From positions 2,526,436-2,590,435 of the forward strand of contig NZ_CP041352.1 of NCBI RefSeq assembly GCF_009746125.1: a stretch of DNA of 64,000 bases, given 5' to 3'. The notes below the pieces were generated by a model. The model did no database searches and was not told the DNA's origin. It saw only the letters and a list, made by a program, of their open reading frames with translations. Origin of the DNA: Casimicrobium huifangae. GTDB taxonomy: Bacteria > Pseudomonadota > Gammaproteobacteria > Burkholderiales > Casimicrobiaceae. The translations under genes and the position numbers were made by a program. The number at the start of each line of letters is the position of its first letter. Position 1 is the stretch's first letter. Of this stretch, positions 33,321 to 42,423 are shown piece by piece.

Positions 33321-35108
33321 TCAAGCCGTTCGCAGGACCCGATACAGTGGTGCAGTGCCGAAGCTCTTCGGCAGTTGCGTCTCACCGATGTACTCGCAAC
33401 GGAAGCCGGTCTCACCATTCACCGCCAGCAAGGCGGCAAAGGTCTCGGTCGCATAAATCTGGCCCGGCTGCACGATCGCCTCCAGCCGAGCGGCGCGGTT
33501 GACGTGCGAACCGTAGAACGTATCTTTCCGCATCACTGGGTCATAGGTTCGATAGGCTGGCCCGGCGTGCAGTCCAATACGCACCGTCGTATCTTGCGGC
33601 AGTCCCAGTGCGGTCCAGTCAGTTGCCCGGATGGCTGCAAGCACATTGTGGGCGCAGATGGCAGCATCGTTTGCGGAATCAAACACCAGGTACAAACCGT
33701 CGCCGCGCGTGTTGGCGTCGACAGGTGGCCGTTGCATTGCATCGAGAACACATCGAATGGATGTCAGAAAAGTATCAACGAAGGCCGGCGTGTACTCTTC
33801 GGGCATCTTCGAGAAGCCGGTAACGTCGGCAAACATGAAGGAATGTATCGTGCGGCGCGACGGCATCGGCTCGCCGGTCATCGGCTGGCGCTCAGCTTGC
33901 AGCGCCGGAAGTACTGTCGGCTCCAGTTCGATGCAGTCGGATGTCCAATCAGCACTGTTCCAGCGCGTCGCGGTCGCGACTGTGCCTCCCAGGTGCGACT
34001 CCGCTCCCGATTGCGCGACCACCAGCAGGTGTGGCGTAGTGGCGAGCTCACTCGCGCGGAGAAAAGCCATACCCTGAATTAGATCGGCGGCGTGCTGGAA
34101 CAGCACATCATCTCCCAGATAGCGCTCTTCGGTGGCATGGACGACACGCGTCGCGTTCGCCAGCACCTTCCGGTGCCGGGCCACCCATGCCGGGCCAGCG
34201 AATGTCACGCTGGTCTCGAGGTAGTCTGCAGCCGAAAAAGGCAACACAACGGTTGTCTGCATGCCTGCCTCCTGCATAGCTTCGAGAAACAGGATGTCGG
34301 CACCGCACGCAGCCTGACTGAATCCAACCACCTGCCCGTAGCCGTCGATCTTTTCGCGCAACCTGCGTGCAACGGCGTCCGCCATTGTCCCGGTGAATCT
34401 CGGCACTTCGCGATCCGGTCGGTCGAGCATGTGGCCGGTAAACGCAATCACCACTGGCGCTGGAACTTCGTTGAGGCAGTCATGGCTGCCGGGTACGGCG
34501 AGCAAATCGAGCTGCCTGCGCATGGATGCGACCAGGCCGTGCTGCCCTCGGGCAAGGCCGTATGCAGCCCGATATTCCGTCTGCGCTGCTGTGACGTCTC
34601 CCAGCAGAAGATGCGCTTCGGCTCTTGTGGCGCATGGCCACACCCCTGCCAGGCCAAGACTGCCGATGAGGGCAATGTGCGCGAACTGCCTGCAGGCTGC
34701 GTTCTCACCAATGATCCATGCCATCGCCGCAGCATTGATAGCCGCATAGGGCGTCACGTACTCGTCAAACGCTTTCTTGTAATGGATGAAAGCTTCGACC
34801 GCATGGCGGATGGCACGATGCTCGTCGACGGATTTGAGCGCGGCAAATCGCAGCTTGGAGATGCGGGCAGCGACACACAGTGCGTCACTGCGCAACGACG
34901 CGTCTGCGATGGTCGTCAGATCGAGACGTCCGTACCAGGTCTGTGCCTCGGCAAAGGCACCCATCCTTACACAAGCGAGGCATGCCAGATAAGCCGCTTC
35001 TGCTGCTGGTGGGTCGGCTGAATCGGAGACGCTGGCACGAACAGCGTCCAGCGCCTCAGCGTTCCGGCTTTGCGCGATCAAGTCCCGAATGGACTCAATA
35101 TTGTTCAT
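33321..35108 (-). CDS. TPR-like / SLOG-like / class III nucleotide cyclase protein
   Basis: 595 residues from ATG 35108 (ribosome site GAGGGAGA). Residues 1-210 are helical, TPR-like repeats. Residues about 217-375 look like a Rossmann-type SLOG nucleotide-binding domain: VVIAFTGHMLDRPDRE, GFSQAACGADILFLEAM, TVVLPF. Residues about 420-590 are a class III cyclase with metal Asp428 (FADVTGF) and Asp470 (TRGDG), YGSHVNRAARLE (transition-state Asn/Arg) and PGQIYATE. It should make cAMP or cGMP. SLOG domains with TPR-like regions are known from nucleotide-based conflict and signalling systems. The joint sensor-cyclase role is inferred. Confidence 0.82.
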   Translation of the reverse strand: MNNIESIRDLIAQSRNAEALDAVRASVSDSADPPAAEAAYLACLACVRMGAFAEAQTWYGRLDLTTIADASLRSDALCVAARISKLRFAALKSVDEHRAIRHAVEAFIHYKKAFDEYVTPYAAINAAAMAWIIGENAACRQFAHIALIGSLGLAGVWPCATRAEAHLLLGDVTAAQTEYRAAYGLARGQHGLVASMRRQLDLLAVPGSHDCLNEVPAPVVIAFTGHMLDRPDREVPRFTGTMADAVARRLREKIDGYGQVVGFSQAACGADILFLEAMQEAGMQTTVVLPFSAADYLETSVTFAGPAWVARHRKVLANATRVVHATEERYLGDDVLFQHAADLIQGMAFLRASELATTPHLLVVAQSGAESHLGGTVATATRWNSADWTSDCIELEPTVLPALQAERQPMTGEPMPSRRTIHSFMFADVTGFSKMPEEYTPAFVDTFLTSIRCVLDAMQRPPVDANTRGDGLYLVFDSANDAAICAHNVLAAIRATDWTALGLPQDTTVRIGLHAGPAYRTYDPVMRKDTFYGSHVNRAARLEAIVQPGQIYATETFAALLAVNGETGFRCEYIGETQLPKSFGTAPLYRVLRTA

Positions 35109-35169
35109 CTGCTCTCCCTCACGCTCGTTGCCGGACAAACCGGGGGTACCACTCGCGGGAGGCGGAACC

Positions 35170-35697
35170 TCACGGCACAGCAAACCGTCGTTGTGACTCA
35201 CAAAACACGCCACTTGCCCCGCGACCAGCATCGCCGCGGTCGTCTACAGCTGGCAGCACGGAGCAACGAACGGGGCTGACTTCATCAACCTTCTGCGGCC
35301 ACCACCGCCTGCTCTCTGTCGTCGCCATGTTCTGCTCTACCCCGTGACCGAAAGAATACATCGCTGCGAGCATCCGCTGGGCGGCGGCGTTGCCGCCGAT
35401 TGCCGCAGCGCGAAGCCACTTCGACGCAGCCCGGTGACGGGTCGGTCGCGACGGACACAGTGCGGCGCCATGCAGGTTTATGGTCCCTGCAAGCTCCTGC
35501 GCGCAAACATCGCCTGTCGCTGCTGCGGCGACATAGTGCGTAACAGCATCATTGAGTCTGCCTTCGAGATACGCTCAATCACCGTTTGCGCTGTGTGCAG
35601 GTTCAGCTGCTGCGGTTGAACCGCAAGCCAACGTGAACAGGCACACAGCCATTGTCATTGCAAGGTCAGGCAAATCCGCGTGTTTTCGACAGTCCAT
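35170..35697 (-). pseudogene. Sel1-repeat lipoprotein gene interrupted by a TGA stop
   Basis: From ATG 35697 the frame codes for a lipoprotein signal (MAVCLFTLACGS, lipobox LAC), runs to codon 40, meets TGA at 35575-35577, and then continues in the same frame without another stop to 35170. The distal part has a Sel1-like repeat (AASKWLRAAAIGGNAAAQRMLAAMYSFGHGVEQ). A signal peptide and its mature domain in one frame separated by a single stop suggests a recent nonsense mutation, or a sequencing error. Restored, the product would have about 175 residues. It lies between the cyclase and a small membrane protein gene. Confidence 0.7.
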
Positions 35698-35705
35698 GAC
35701 CGCTG

Positions 35706-36017
35706 CTAATACGTCATGTCGACGACGTTACCGCTGGTCGGCTCGGCGCGCTCCGGACGGGACACCGGCTCCGGAGCGACGGGCGTTGCTGCATCGGCCG
35801 GCAGCGGCTCGGGAACAGCCGCAGCAGCGGCAACATCAGCGCCACGCGGCGCCGTGACGTTCGACAACGGAGCGGTCGCGATGGCGATCAGCGCAAACGC
35901 GATGGCAGCAAAGCATGCGACAAAAGCAGCCATAACACTCAGACTTTCGCGACGGTCATCGCTTTGGGCGGTCGCTACGCCGGGCTTCAATTCGGTGCGA
36001 ATATTGCCGTTCAACAT
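35706..36017 (-). CDS. Small single-helix membrane protein, function unknown
   Basis: 103 residues from ATG 36017, with AGGAG seven bases upstream (the in-frame ATG at 36023 lies inside that site). One transmembrane helix (FVACFAAIAFALIAIATAPL) is followed by an Ala/Pro/Glu-rich tail that should be exported. The N-terminal NGNIRTELKPGVATAQSDDRRESL is cytoplasmic and charged. No family is recognised. The gene is in line with the Sel1 remnant and the cyclase gene and ends 8 bases before the Sel1 start. Confidence 0.65.
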   Translation of the reverse strand: MLNGNIRTELKPGVATAQSDDRRESLSVMAAFVACFAAIAFALIAIATAPLSNVTAPRGADVAAAAAVPEPLPADAATPVAPEPVSRPERAEPTSGNVVDMTY

Positions 36018-36110
36018 GATCATCTCCTGTTTTGCACCGCCTCAACATGAGGCGTTTGCGTGGAGACAATTTAGGTTTTCAGCGAGTCGCAGCGTTATCG
36101 CAAAGTCGGC

Positions 36111-36134
36111 AAAAAAAATGCCGAATATTCGGCA
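36111..36134 (-). terminator. Rho-independent terminator of the Crp-like gene
   Basis: Read on the minus strand, the palindrome TGCCGAATATTCGGCA (36119-36134) is followed by eight T residues (36111-36118). It lies about 55 bases after the Crp-like stop codon, so the regulator is transcribed separately from the membrane protein and cyclase genes. Confidence 0.85.
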
Positions 36135-36189
36135 AATTCAGTTGATGGTGCGCGAAGTTTTCAGGGCGCTGCACAACCCACAAGCAGCT

Positions 36190-36840
36190 CTACCAGTGCG
36201 CAGGAAATGGCTTGTGAATCGTGTACGTCTTCTGCTCCACTGACAGGTACCCCCCGGCCACCAGTTCCTTCAGTATGCGGCTCACCATGTCGCGAGAAGC
36301 CCCCACCCGTTCAGCAATCTCGATCTGCGTCAGCTTTTTTGCAGACACCCGAAGCCCGTTGCGAGGTTCGCAAATCTCATTGAGCAATTGTGTCACCCGC
36401 TCGTACACATCCATCAGCGCGAGGTTTTTTGCCACTTCCGTAGTGCGTCGGGTGCGTGCGATGAGCACATCGACCAACGTCATTGCGAAATCAGGATCAC
36501 TCATCACTGCGCTGCGCAACATCGCCCGCGAAATGAGTACGAGTGTGCATGGCTCGATTGTCATCACCGACGCCGACCGCGCGCGACCATCGAGAGCGAG
36601 TTCGCCAACAAACTCGCCCGCGCTGCGGTTGGCCAGGATCATCTCCGTGCCTCCGGCGTCCGAGACGAAAACCTTGACCGCTCCCGCGAGCAAGACATAA
36701 ATGGTGTCGGAACTGTCACCCTCGGTGATGAGCAAGGTGTTCCGCGGGAAGCTCCGCACCACACCGCAGGCAGCAAGGGCACGGATGGCGGGATCGCTAA
36801 TGGCGAGTAGCTGCTGTTGACTGGGACTCGAGGTCGACAT
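36190..36840 (-). CDS. Crp/Fnr family transcriptional regulator (cyclic nucleotide type)
   Basis: 216 residues from ATG 36840. The N-terminal cyclic-nucleotide-binding barrel has the phosphate-binding cassette GEFVGELALDGRARSASV, including the RSAS Arg-Ser pair typical of cAMP binders. There is no Cys cluster of the FNR type. The C-terminal HTH_CRP has LTQIEIAERVGASRDMVSRILKELVAGGYL. It likely responds to the product of the cyclase encoded at 33321-35108. Its start codon lies 180 bp from that of the divergent FecR-TPR gene, which is probably a target. The link is inferred. Confidence 0.9.
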   Translation of the reverse strand: MSTSSPSQQQLLAISDPAIRALAACGVVRSFPRNTLLITEGDSSDTIYVLLAGAVKVFVSDAGGTEMILANRSAGEFVGELALDGRARSASVMTIEPCTLVLISRAMLRSAVMSDPDFAMTLVDVLIARTRRTTEVAKNLALMDVYERVTQLLNEICEPRNGLRVSAKKLTQIEIAERVGASRDMVSRILKELVAGGYLSVEQKTYTIHKPFPAHW

Positions 36841-37019
36841 TGGATAGCACCTTCGTGACACCGGACGCGCATCACACCGACCGGCAATGTGCAGAATTCT
36901 CCGCGATTTTTCTGCGGAATCGTCAATGGACAGGCCCTGCAGTCCGGCATATATTGGTTCGACGCGCGGCACTGGACGTGGCTTTGCTGCCTGCGACCGG
37001 GCTGCTGAAAGGGTGCGAG

Positions 37020-39257
37020 ATGTTTAAGTTGAACTATCTTTGCCATATCGTCCCAGCGCAGGCAAGGCTCACGCGCAGCGCCTGCGCAATGCCTGCCAAG
37101 CGACCTCGGTCAATAGCCTCATGGCTTCGTGCCGCGACTGGTGCCTTCGTCGCCGGTTGTATGGCCGTTGCGGCAGCAGCATCCAACATTGTGGTCACTG
37201 GCATTCAGGTGGACGGCAAATCCGACGTATCGTCCGTCGATGCAGCGCTCCGCGCAAAGGGAAATGCCTCACCCGTGCAACGTTCGCTCGCGCGCGGCAG
37301 CGAGCTCGAATTCGAGTCCGAGCTGATTGTTCCTGCGCGTACCGTGATCACGCTCAAATCCAGTAACGGCAACACCATCACACTTCAACCCGGTAGCCGC
37401 TTCGTCGTTCGCCTCGTCAGTGATGAAGGAGAAAGCTACTCCATCGAGGAAGGCAGCGTGTCGCTTGACGTCGTCAAGGCGCTCAACTTCTTCAACGTGA
37501 ATTACCGCCGCTTTCTCGCCTTTGTCAGAGGCACCCGGTTCAGCGTTGAGGTTGAACCGGACAAGGAGATCCGATTTTCGGTGACCGAAGGCACCGTCGA
37601 AGTACAGCGCGAGGTGAAGGTGCTGATCCGCGAGCCGGGTGCTGAGGATCGGACGGCTGAAGTTGTTACCAGCGAAACACTGGATACCAATACCAAACGC
37701 AGTGTCACCTATCAGCTCAATTACGACGACTATCTGAAGACATTCGACACGCTCAAGGGGGCGGAGGAGTACTTTCAGAAGCAGCTCGAGGAGAGCGAAG
37801 CGAGCCGCAACGATGAGCGAATTGCTGCCTCTCTTGCGAATCTCATCAATGTGATGCGCAAAGTGGACAAGCCGAGGATCGCACTAACGCTATCGCAGCG
37901 TGCGAGTACGTTGCGCGGCCTGTCCAACGCGAAGCGCTTCAAATTTCTTCTTGCGACTGGCGCCACGCACGCCGAATTAGGGGAGATTCGTCAAGCGCTT
38001 GCACTCTTTGGGGAATCGCTTGACCTGGCACGGCGATCAGGCATCGAATCTGCCGTTTGTCAAAGTTGTGCCTTGGGAAATCTTGCGCAGGCCTACGCAA
38101 GATTGGGAGAATCTGCAAAAGCGCTGCAAATGCTCGAAGATGCGCGTGCGACCGCGGTTCGTGAATCGCACCCGGACAGTAAAGCCAGCTTGGCTAACAC
38201 TATCCACAATATGGGTGTCGCGTATTTGAATGAGGGCAACCCGGTGAAGGCGCGTTCGCTCCTTGAAGAGTCTCTAGCCATGCGAGTAAAGCTATATCCA
38301 AATCGCGCACATCCCGATACAGCTTGGAGTTACATGACTCTAGGTACGGTGTTGTCGCTGCTGGGAGACTTCCCAACCGCTAGCGAACACTTTGCCAGAG
38401 CTCGCGCAATGCAGGCTGAGCTATATCCCAGCGAAGCCAACCGTGCCGTCGCACTTACCCTATATCAGGTAGCAAGACACAATTTGCGGCAAGGACGCAT
38501 GGAGGATGCGATGCAGGCAATCAAAAAATCAGTGATGCTCTACGAAGAAGCACAGATTGCTGACTCTGAATCTGTCATACGAGCATACTTATTTCAGGGC
38601 GAAATGCTGGCCCGACTGGGCAATTGTCAGGCAGCCCTAAAGTCGTTCGAAAGTGCCGAGACCACTTATCGGCAGCGACCGCCAGCCGGTGGCAGCGCCG
38701 AGGAGTTTCTGATCCATCAGGCCTTCGGTACTTGCCACGACAAACTTGGGCACGAGAATCTCGCGATCAGCGCCTTTAGCAAGGCGATCTCATCAGCCGA
38801 AAGCCACTATGGGAGCGGAATCGGCTCACGCGTCAACATTTCGCACGCTCGCCTGGCGACGATATTCGAGAAGCGTGGAGAACTTGAGAGTGCACGATTC
38901 CACCTGGAAAGGATTATTGCCACCCTTGCTAACTCAAGTGATCGTGCAAGCGCGACGTTCGCCACGGCGAGCCTTGCCAGCCTGGCCCGGATTTCGATGT
39001 CGGCTGGCGATGCGCGAGCTGCCATTGCCTATTTAGAACGGGCCGTGGCAAAGGCGAGCCAAATGGCCGACTTAACCAGTCAATTGTTGATTGCAGAAGC
39101 ACAAGATCGCCTCACAGAGGCATGGACAATGCTCGGAGACGCCGAGAAAGCCGCCAAATATTCCGACGATGCCAAGCGAACGCGGGCCGCTATCTCAGCG
39201 CGGTCATCCTCCAATGCCACCGCCACGCCTGCTGGCAGCGGAAGCAGTGCCAAGTAG
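37020..39257 (+). CDS. FecR-domain protein with C-terminal TPR repeats
   Basis: About 745 residues from ATG 37020 (an ATG at 37089 is possible). A signal peptide or N-terminal membrane helix (TGAFVAGCMAVAAAAS) precedes a FecR-like beta domain (GSRFVVRL, EGSVSLDV, FVRGTRFSVEV, SVTEGTVEVQ) at about residues 85-200. From about 240 to 720 there are tetratricopeptide repeats (ALFGESLDLARRSG, AQAYARLGESAKALQ, NMGVAYLNEGNPVKARSLLEESLAM). FecR-TPR proteins are often encoded next to CHASE2-type sensor genes, as here. They are thought to be the periplasmic half of a signalling pair. Confidence 0.87.
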   Translation: MFKLNYLCHIVPAQARLTRSACAMPAKRPRSIASWLRAATGAFVAGCMAVAAAASNIVVTGIQVDGKSDVSSVDAALRAKGNASPVQRSLARGSELEFESELIVPARTVITLKSSNGNTITLQPGSRFVVRLVSDEGESYSIEEGSVSLDVVKALNFFNVNYRRFLAFVRGTRFSVEVEPDKEIRFSVTEGTVEVQREVKVLIREPGAEDRTAEVVTSETLDTNTKRSVTYQLNYDDYLKTFDTLKGAEEYFQKQLEESEASRNDERIAASLANLINVMRKVDKPRIALTLSQRASTLRGLSNAKRFKFLLATGATHAELGEIRQALALFGESLDLARRSGIESAVCQSCALGNLAQAYARLGESAKALQMLEDARATAVRESHPDSKASLANTIHNMGVAYLNEGNPVKARSLLEESLAMRVKLYPNRAHPDTAWSYMTLGTVLSLLGDFPTASEHFARARAMQAELYPSEANRAVALTLYQVARHNLRQGRMEDAMQAIKKSVMLYEEAQIADSESVIRAYLFQGEMLARLGNCQAALKSFESAETTYRQRPPAGGSAEEFLIHQAFGTCHDKLGHENLAISAFSKAISSAESHYGSGIGSRVNISHARLATIFEKRGELESARFHLERIIATLANSSDRASATFATASLASLARISMSAGDARAAIAYLERAVAKASQMADLTSQLLIAEAQDRLTEAWTMLGDAEKAAKYSDDAKRTRAAISARSSSNATATPAGSGSSAK

Positions 39258-39287
39258 ATCGCGAAGGCTGTCTTTCCCTCGCAGCAC

Positions 39288-40952
39288 TTGCCGTACGACA
39301 GTTCCACCATCCATCGCTTACAGTCAGTGTCAAACCGTGTACTCGTGATCTCAGTACCCTCGATAGCCCGCTACACCGCGCTCTGGTTGCTCGCGATGGC
39401 CGTGGTGCTGTGGACGCCGTGGTGGCGGGAAGCGGACTGGCGGGTATTCGGTTTACTGAACAAGTCCAACACGCCTAGCTGGCCGCAGCAGTGGGTGATC
39501 GTGGACGTCCCGTATGAAGACGCAGACGGTGACCCGACCGTGTTCCGCAGGGAGATCAGCGACGTGCTAGCAGCCATCCGCGAGCGCCAGCGCCCGCGCA
39601 TGGTGATTCTTGACGTTTATTTTTCGTCCGACCCCCGTGGACTGGATGTGCTGCAGGGTTCATTGCGACAACTGCGTGACGCACGAATTCCGGTCTTTGC
39701 CGCGATCAACCCGGTCGACCAGAGCGGCAACCCGACGGCGCAATTCATGAGCAGCCACGCGGCCCCGATTTACCAGCAACAGCTCGACGGCTTCGGCCAT
39801 ACGCAATTCGAGTTTGGCGGAAGCACGCTCAAGTACGAGCCCTTTCTTGCCTTGTCGTCCGCTCTGGCGGTGCCCGCGCTGGCGGTCGTCGTTGCCGAAC
39901 AGCAATTTGCTCGCCCTGTCACCTCGGAGAACACATCACTGATCGTCAACGTCGGCAAGCCCGCTGTTGCCGTTGAGCATACGGTCCGTGCGTTTCGCGC
40001 GGTCGACGGCAGCATCAATTTCCGTGGCGCGAAGGGATCGGTCGATTTGACCGGAACCAACGTATTGATCGGCAGTCTCGACAAGGATCGCAGTCCCTTT
40101 GCAAACCGCAGCGGCCCGGAGCTGCTTGCCTGGGCACTGATTGAGCGGACGAGCACTTTTGATGCAGCGGTTGCTCAGCGACCATTGACCAGTGACTGGA
40201 TAGTGGTTGTGCTGGCAACCGTGGTGCCTCTTGCTTCAGTGCTAGCGTTCTTGCGCCTGCGACGACTGCCGCGCCGGCAAACCCTTACGCTGTGGGTGCC
40301 CGCACTGGGGGCCGTGGTGCTCGGCCTCACTCTTGTCGCGATGTGGATCGGATTGACGTATGCGCTTGGCTATCTCTACCCGCGGGTCACGCTGGTTGCT
40401 GTTGGGGTGATGCTGGCGGTGGCACTGGCGTGGCTCAGCGCGCGACAGGCGGCGCTTCGCAGCGCAGTAGAGATGCAGATTGATGACCAACGCGAAGTTC
40501 TGGCGCCTCAATACGATTTCTTCATCAGTTATTCGAGAACCCCTGACAACGCTCGCTGGGTAGCAAAAAACGTATATGAGCCGTTGCGAAGCGCGCGCGA
40601 CGCGAGCGGCAGGCCGCTACGGGTGTTCTTTGATACCGAAGACATCAAGGCGGGCGCGTCGTGGTACGCAACCCTGGTGACGGCCATCAACAGCAGCAGG
40701 CATTTCGTTGCAGTGTATTCAAAGGACTACTTCAGCAAAGGGTTCTGCCGCTTCGAAATGGAGCGCGCCGCAATCCGCCGCGTAAACCAGAACGATTTCA
40801 TCATTCCAGTGCTTCGTGAAACAGTTCAGGTCCCGGCAGAGTTTGATCACATCCAGTTTGTCGACGCCAGAGACGATCGCGATTTCATTGACAAGGTTCT
40901 GGCCCAGGCCAATGCTTCACCGCCGGCCGAGGCTGATCCGTTACAGCGCTGA
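39288..40952 (+). CDS. CHASE2-like membrane sensor fused to a TIR domain
   Basis: About 554 residues from TTG 39288. The start is uncertain, and GTGs at 39327 and 39345 would keep the first helix. One transmembrane helix (about 29-43) leads into a periplasmic CHASE2-like region (WVIVDVPYEDAD, RPRMVILDVYF, GSINFRGAKG, LIGSLDKDRSPF). Three transmembrane helices follow (about 300-385), then a cytoplasmic TIR domain (409-545): YDFFISYSR, RVFFDTEDIKAG, SRHFVAVYSKDYF, and CRFEMERA with the likely catalytic Glu490. CHASE2 proteins usually end in cyclases or kinases. A TIR output suggests NAD consumption or nucleotide signalling, which is inference. Confidence 0.85.
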   Translation: MPYDSSTIHRLQSVSNRVLVISVPSIARYTALWLLAMAVVLWTPWWREADWRVFGLLNKSNTPSWPQQWVIVDVPYEDADGDPTVFRREISDVLAAIRERQRPRMVILDVYFSSDPRGLDVLQGSLRQLRDARIPVFAAINPVDQSGNPTAQFMSSHAAPIYQQQLDGFGHTQFEFGGSTLKYEPFLALSSALAVPALAVVVAEQQFARPVTSENTSLIVNVGKPAVAVEHTVRAFRAVDGSINFRGAKGSVDLTGTNVLIGSLDKDRSPFANRSGPELLAWALIERTSTFDAAVAQRPLTSDWIVVVLATVVPLASVLAFLRLRRLPRRQTLTLWVPALGAVVLGLTLVAMWIGLTYALGYLYPRVTLVAVGVMLAVALAWLSARQAALRSAVEMQIDDQREVLAPQYDFFISYSRTPDNARWVAKNVYEPLRSARDASGRPLRVFFDTEDIKAGASWYATLVTAINSSRHFVAVYSKDYFSKGFCRFEMERAAIRRVNQNDFIIPVLRETVQVPAEFDHIQFVDARDDRDFIDKVLAQANASPPAEADPLQR

Positions 40953-40980
40953 TCATCCTGGTGGCACCGCACGAAACGGG

Positions 40981-41619
40981 TCAGACGCCGCGCACGTAGG
41001 GGTTCATCTTGCGTTCGCGTCCGAACGTGCTCTCTGGCCCATGCCCCGGAATGAACACGGTGTCGTCACCCATCGGCCACAGGCGTTGCCGGATGCTGTT
41101 GATCAGGGTCTGGTGGTCGCCCTGCGGAAAATCGGTACGCCCGATTGATCCGGCAAAGAGAACGTCGCCAACAAAGGCGCGCTTCAGCTCGGGTGAATGG
41201 AACACTACGTGGCCCGGCGTGTGGCCGGGGCAATGACGCACATTGAGCACATGCCCCCCCAGTTCAACAGTGTCGCCATCGGCAAGCCAGCGCGTGGGCG
41301 TGAACGGGTCCACGCGCGGAAAGCCAAACATCTGCCCCTGCTCCGCCAGTGCGTCGATCCAGAACTGGTCGCCCGGATGCGGCCCGATGATCGGCACCTC
41401 CAGTCGTTTCGCGAGCTCTGACGTTCCGCCTGCGTGATCGATATGTGCATGCGTGAGCCAGATTTGCTCAATCGTGACGCCCAGTCGCTCGGCCTCAGCC
41501 AGCAAGCGATCAATCTCACCGCCCGGATCGATGACGGCGCCATCATGCGTTTCGTCGCACCAGAGCAGGCTGCAGTTTTGCTGGAAGGGCGTGACGGGAA
41601 TGGTTTTGTAGTGAAGCAT
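40981..41619 (-). CDS. MBL-fold metallo-hydrolase (glyoxalase II-like)
   Basis: 212 residues. The zinc motif THAHIDHAGG (HxHxDH) is followed by further ligands in CPGHTPGH, FVGDVLFAGSIGR and PGHGPESTFG. The short length and FAGSIGRTDFP fit the glyoxalase II-like/YcbL branch that hydrolyses thioesters such as S-lactoylglutathione. It is convergent with the TIR gene and 24 bases from the next gene on its own strand (peptidase C26). Confidence 0.92.
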   Translation of the reverse strand: MLHYKTIPVTPFQQNCSLLWCDETHDGAVIDPGGEIDRLLAEAERLGVTIEQIWLTHAHIDHAGGTSELAKRLEVPIIGPHPGDQFWIDALAEQGQMFGFPRVDPFTPTRWLADGDTVELGGHVLNVRHCPGHTPGHVVFHSPELKRAFVGDVLFAGSIGRTDFPQGDHQTLINSIRQRLWPMGDDTVFIPGHGPESTFGRERKMNPYVRGV

Positions 41620-41643
41620 CTAACGCAACGGCGGCAAATCAGG

Positions 41644-42423
41644 TCAGGCGGCTGATCGCGCAGCACGCCACTGCTGGCAGGCCGTGCCGAATGCGGCGAA
41701 GATCTTCTGCGACGTGGCGTCCTCGGACGCGCGCCACTCGGGATGCCATTGCAGCGCCAGCGAAAAGCCGGAATGCGCCGCCAGCGAGATGGCTTCAATC
41801 TGGCCATCCGGTGCCAGCGCCTCCACACGCACGCCCTCAGCGGGCCGGTCAATGCCCTGGCCGTGCACTGAGTTCACCACCACTTCGTCACGCCCGAGAA
41901 TCGCGGCGAGACAGCCACCGCTTGTGATAGCGACCGGATGTGCCGGCGCATAGCGCTCGGGCGTCAGCACACCGGCACGGCCACGGGCGCCGCGATGGTC
42001 GTCGCGCCCCGGCAGCTCCTGAATGGCCTGATGCAGGCTGCCGCCGAGGGCAACGTTGATCTCCTGCAAGCCACGGCAAATCGCGAGCAAGGGCATGCCG
42101 AGCTCGACAACGCGGCGGATCAGGGGCAAGGTGGTGGCGTCGCGCATGGCGTCGAGCGGCAGCGATTCATCATGCACGTTTTGCCCGAAGTGCGAGGGAT
42201 GCACATTGGCCGGCGATCCAGTCAGCATGACGCCGTCGGCAATCGAGAGATATGCATCCAGGTCTTCCTTGCCGGTGCACGGCAGCGGGATCGGCAGGCA
42301 GCCGGCCTGATCGCGCACGGCGTCGAAGTAGCGGTTGTAGAGCACCACCATCGGCACATCGCCGAACATGCGGTTGTCACAGGGGATGAGAACGAGCGGT
42401 GGATGCTTGGCGGCGACCGGCAT
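41644..42423 (-). CDS. Gamma-glutamyl-gamma-aminobutyrate hydrolase family (class I glutamine amidotransferase-like, peptidase C26)
   Basis: 259 residues from ATG 42423 (a GTG at 42489 would add 22 residues). The nucleophile Cys is in AICRGLQEINVALGGSLHQ and the catalytic His in ALQWHPEW. SIADGVMLTGSPANVHP is the substrate loop of the PuuD-like group. The family cuts gamma-glutamyl bonds, for example in putrescine degradation. No other putrescine genes are nearby, so the physiological substrate is open. Confidence 0.9.
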   Translation of the reverse strand: MPVAAKHPPLVLIPCDNRMFGDVPMVVLYNRYFDAVRDQAGCLPIPLPCTGKEDLDAYLSIADGVMLTGSPANVHPSHFGQNVHDESLPLDAMRDATTLPLIRRVVELGMPLLAICRGLQEINVALGGSLHQAIQELPGRDDHRGARGRAGVLTPERYAPAHPVAITSGGCLAAILGRDEVVVNSVHGQGIDRPAEGVRVEALAPDGQIEAISLAAHSGFSLALQWHPEWRASEDATSQKIFAAFGTACQQWRAARSAA

